Shown: positions 14,180 through 15,432 of the stretch, one piece after another | Numbering within the stretch: position 1 is the first letter of the stretch | Layout of the letters: each line of letters begins with the position of its first letter | Source: Planctomycetales bacterium | Lineage (GTDB): Bacteria; Planctomycetota; SBBH01 | NCBI GenBank assembly: GCA_005239795.1 | Contig: SBBH01000226.1 | Span: 1-15,432, forward strand | Direction of reading: 5' to 3' | DNA: 15,432 nucleotides | Notes under the pieces: generated by a model | Told to the model about the DNA's origin: nothing | Databases searched by the model: none | The model's input: only the letters and a program-made list of their open reading frames with translations | Made by a program: the position numbers and the translations under genes

Positions 14180-15432
14180 TCATGATTTCTCCGCGGCGCG
14201 GATCCGCTCCACGAGGTCCGTGGTGGAGCGCCCTGGCAGAAGCCGCACCAACTCTACCCGCCCGCCGTAGGACTCGACGAACGACTGGCCGACGACCCCT
14301 TTCTTCTTCCAATCTTCTCCCTTGACGAGGATATCCGGGCGCACCACCCGGATGAGCCGCTCAGGCGTAGGCTCGTTGAACAACGCCACGTAATCGACGC
14401 AGGCCAAGGACGCCAAGACGGCCGCGCGTTCGGCCTGCCCGACAATGGGTCGCTTCTTCCCCTTGATAGCGCGCACCGAAGCGTCGCTGTTGACCCCCAC
14501 CACGAGAAGATCCCCGGCATGGCGGGCCTGATCGAGAAGCCGCACATGCCCGACGTGGAGAAGGTCGAAACAACCATTGGTAAAAACGATCCGTCGTCCG
14601 CGCCGGCGCTCCGCGGCGAGCTCCTCCTTAAGATTTTTCCAGGACAGGACCTTCGTGTGGTGCTCGATCTCGCCCAGGGCCGCCAACACCTCCTCGCGGG
14701 TCGCAGTTGCGGCGCCGAGCTTTCCCACGACGATCCCGGCGGCATGATTCGCCAGGATCGCGCCTGTCCGGTAATCGGCCCCCAAAGCCAGGGACATCCC
14801 CAGCATCGAGATCACGGTGTCCCCCGCCCCCGTCATATCATAGACGGAGCGGGCCTTGGCGGGCAGAATCTCCACTACCCCCTTCTGATCGAGGTACGCG
14901 ATCCCCTCGGCTCCTAGCGTGATAAAGACCGTCTCAAGCCCCATCTTCGACAGAAAGTGCCGAGCGGCCCGCTGGATCGACGCGCGCCCGTCCAGGGTTA
15001 TGCCGCTCCCTTCCTGCGCCTCCTGGCGGTTCGGAGTGATGGCAGTCGCCCCCTGGTAGCGGAGATAGTCTTTTCCCTTGGGATCGACGAGGACGAAGAT
15101 CCCCGCACGGCGCGCCCCGTCGATCGCGGCGCGTAGGACGCTCTCCGTGAGAAGCCCCTTCCCATAATCGGACAGGATCACGCCATCGACACGCCGGACC
15201 CACTCCCGAACGAACCGGACGACGCGGGACTCGACGGCGGCCGTTATCCGATCGCGCTTCTCGCGGTCGATCCGAAGCACCTGCTGGGCCTGAGCGACCA
15301 TCCGTGTCTTCTCGATCGTGGGGCGTGTCGGATCCACGATGATCCCTGAGACGTTTTTCGAAATGCGGCTCAAGCGGCTCTTGAGGAAGGCGCCGGCGTG
15401 GTCCCGCCCCACAACCCCGCAGGGAACGACAC
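14180..15432 (-). CDS. hldE: Bifunctional heptose-7-phosphate kinase / heptose-1-phosphate adenylyltransferase, 5' end missing
   Basis: This encodes both the first kinase step and the final nucleotidyl transfer of ADP-heptose synthesis. The frame is open to the window edge (VVPCGV then VGRDHAGAFLKSRL), so the start and roughly the first 80-90 residues are outside; about 417 residues are present. The PfkB-type kinase part shows SDYGKGLLT, TPNRQEA and the signature DMTGAGDTVISMLG, which includes the catalytic Asp. The cytidylyltransferase-like part starts VFTNGCFDLLHVGHVRLLDQ with the HxGH motif and ends GRSTTDLVERIRAAEKS. A GTG at 15412 could be read as a start, but it would cut into the kinase fold. 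The order hldE-gmhB puts three of the heptose-pathway activities together; gmhA is not in view. 76 bases with the heptamer array separate it from gmhB. Confidence 0.95.
   Translation of the reverse strand, partial: VVPCGVVGRDHAGAFLKSRLSRISKNVSGIIVDPTRPTIEKTRMVAQAQQVLRIDREKRDRITAAVESRVVRFVREWVRRVDGVILSDYGKGLLTESVLRAAIDGARRAGIFVLVDPKGKDYLRYQGATAITPNRQEAQEGSGITLDGRASIQRAARHFLSKMGLETVFITLGAEGIAYLDQKGVVEILPAKARSVYDMTGAGDTVISMLGMSLALGADYRTGAILANHAAGIVVGKLGAATATREEVLAALGEIEHHTKVLSWKNLKEELAAERRRGRRIVFTNGCFDLLHVGHVRLLDQARHAGDLLVVGVNSDASVRAIKGKKRPIVGQAERAAVLASLACVDYVALFNEPTPERLIRVVRPDILVKGEDWKKKGVVGQSFVESYGGRVELVRLLPGRSTTDLVERIRAAEKS

Overview
The window is GC-rich, densely coded DNA from a Gram-negative bacterium. 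The outer-membrane assignment rests on ADP-heptose (LPS inner-core) genes, a type IV pilus retraction ATPase and a surface-polysaccharide cassette. No rRNA or tRNA gene is present to place it. The heptamer repeats and the gene mix would suit an uncultivated lineage such as Omnitrophota or a deep relative of the former Deltaproteobacteria, but that is only a guess.

Layout. (1) 1-272: decayed remnant of an IS66-family transposase. (2) 278-4338, minus strand: a four-gene, overlap-coupled operon running from right to left: an EPS-type MarR/winged-helix regulator, a dTDP-rhamnose-4-epimerase-like SDR with a zinc-ribbon insert, a GT2 glycosyltransferase and an EntS-type MFS exporter. It is preceded by a recognisable promoter whose -10 box abuts a perfect inverted repeat. 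(3) 4343-5739, minus: queG (epoxyqueuosine reductase) coupled to ylxP (DUF503). (4) 5837-6934, plus: pilT, divergent from queG. (5) 6988-9625, plus: a three-gene coupled operon with a small YdjM/DUF457-like membrane protein and two different radical SAM proteins with Cys-rich C-terminal domains. This is the least explained and most interesting unit. (6) 9725-10498, plus: fabI, after a gap filled with heptamer repeats and followed by a clear terminator. (7) 10701-12341, plus: a GAF/HD-GYP protein with an unusual helical insert, followed by a strong terminator and a possible small RNA. (8) 12617-15432, minus: hldE (5' end off the window), gmhB and xerD, with a second heptamer array at the gmhB start.

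How the parts fit. hldE and gmhB make the ADP-heptose precursor. The 278-4245 cassette makes and moves a surface or small glycosylated product under its own regulator. pilT and the HD-GYP protein suggest surface motility and c-di-GMP control. The paired radical SAM operon makes an unknown modification; no precursor peptide was found next to it. Stretches without genes are all shorter than 300 bases and hold the promoters, terminators and repeats listed.
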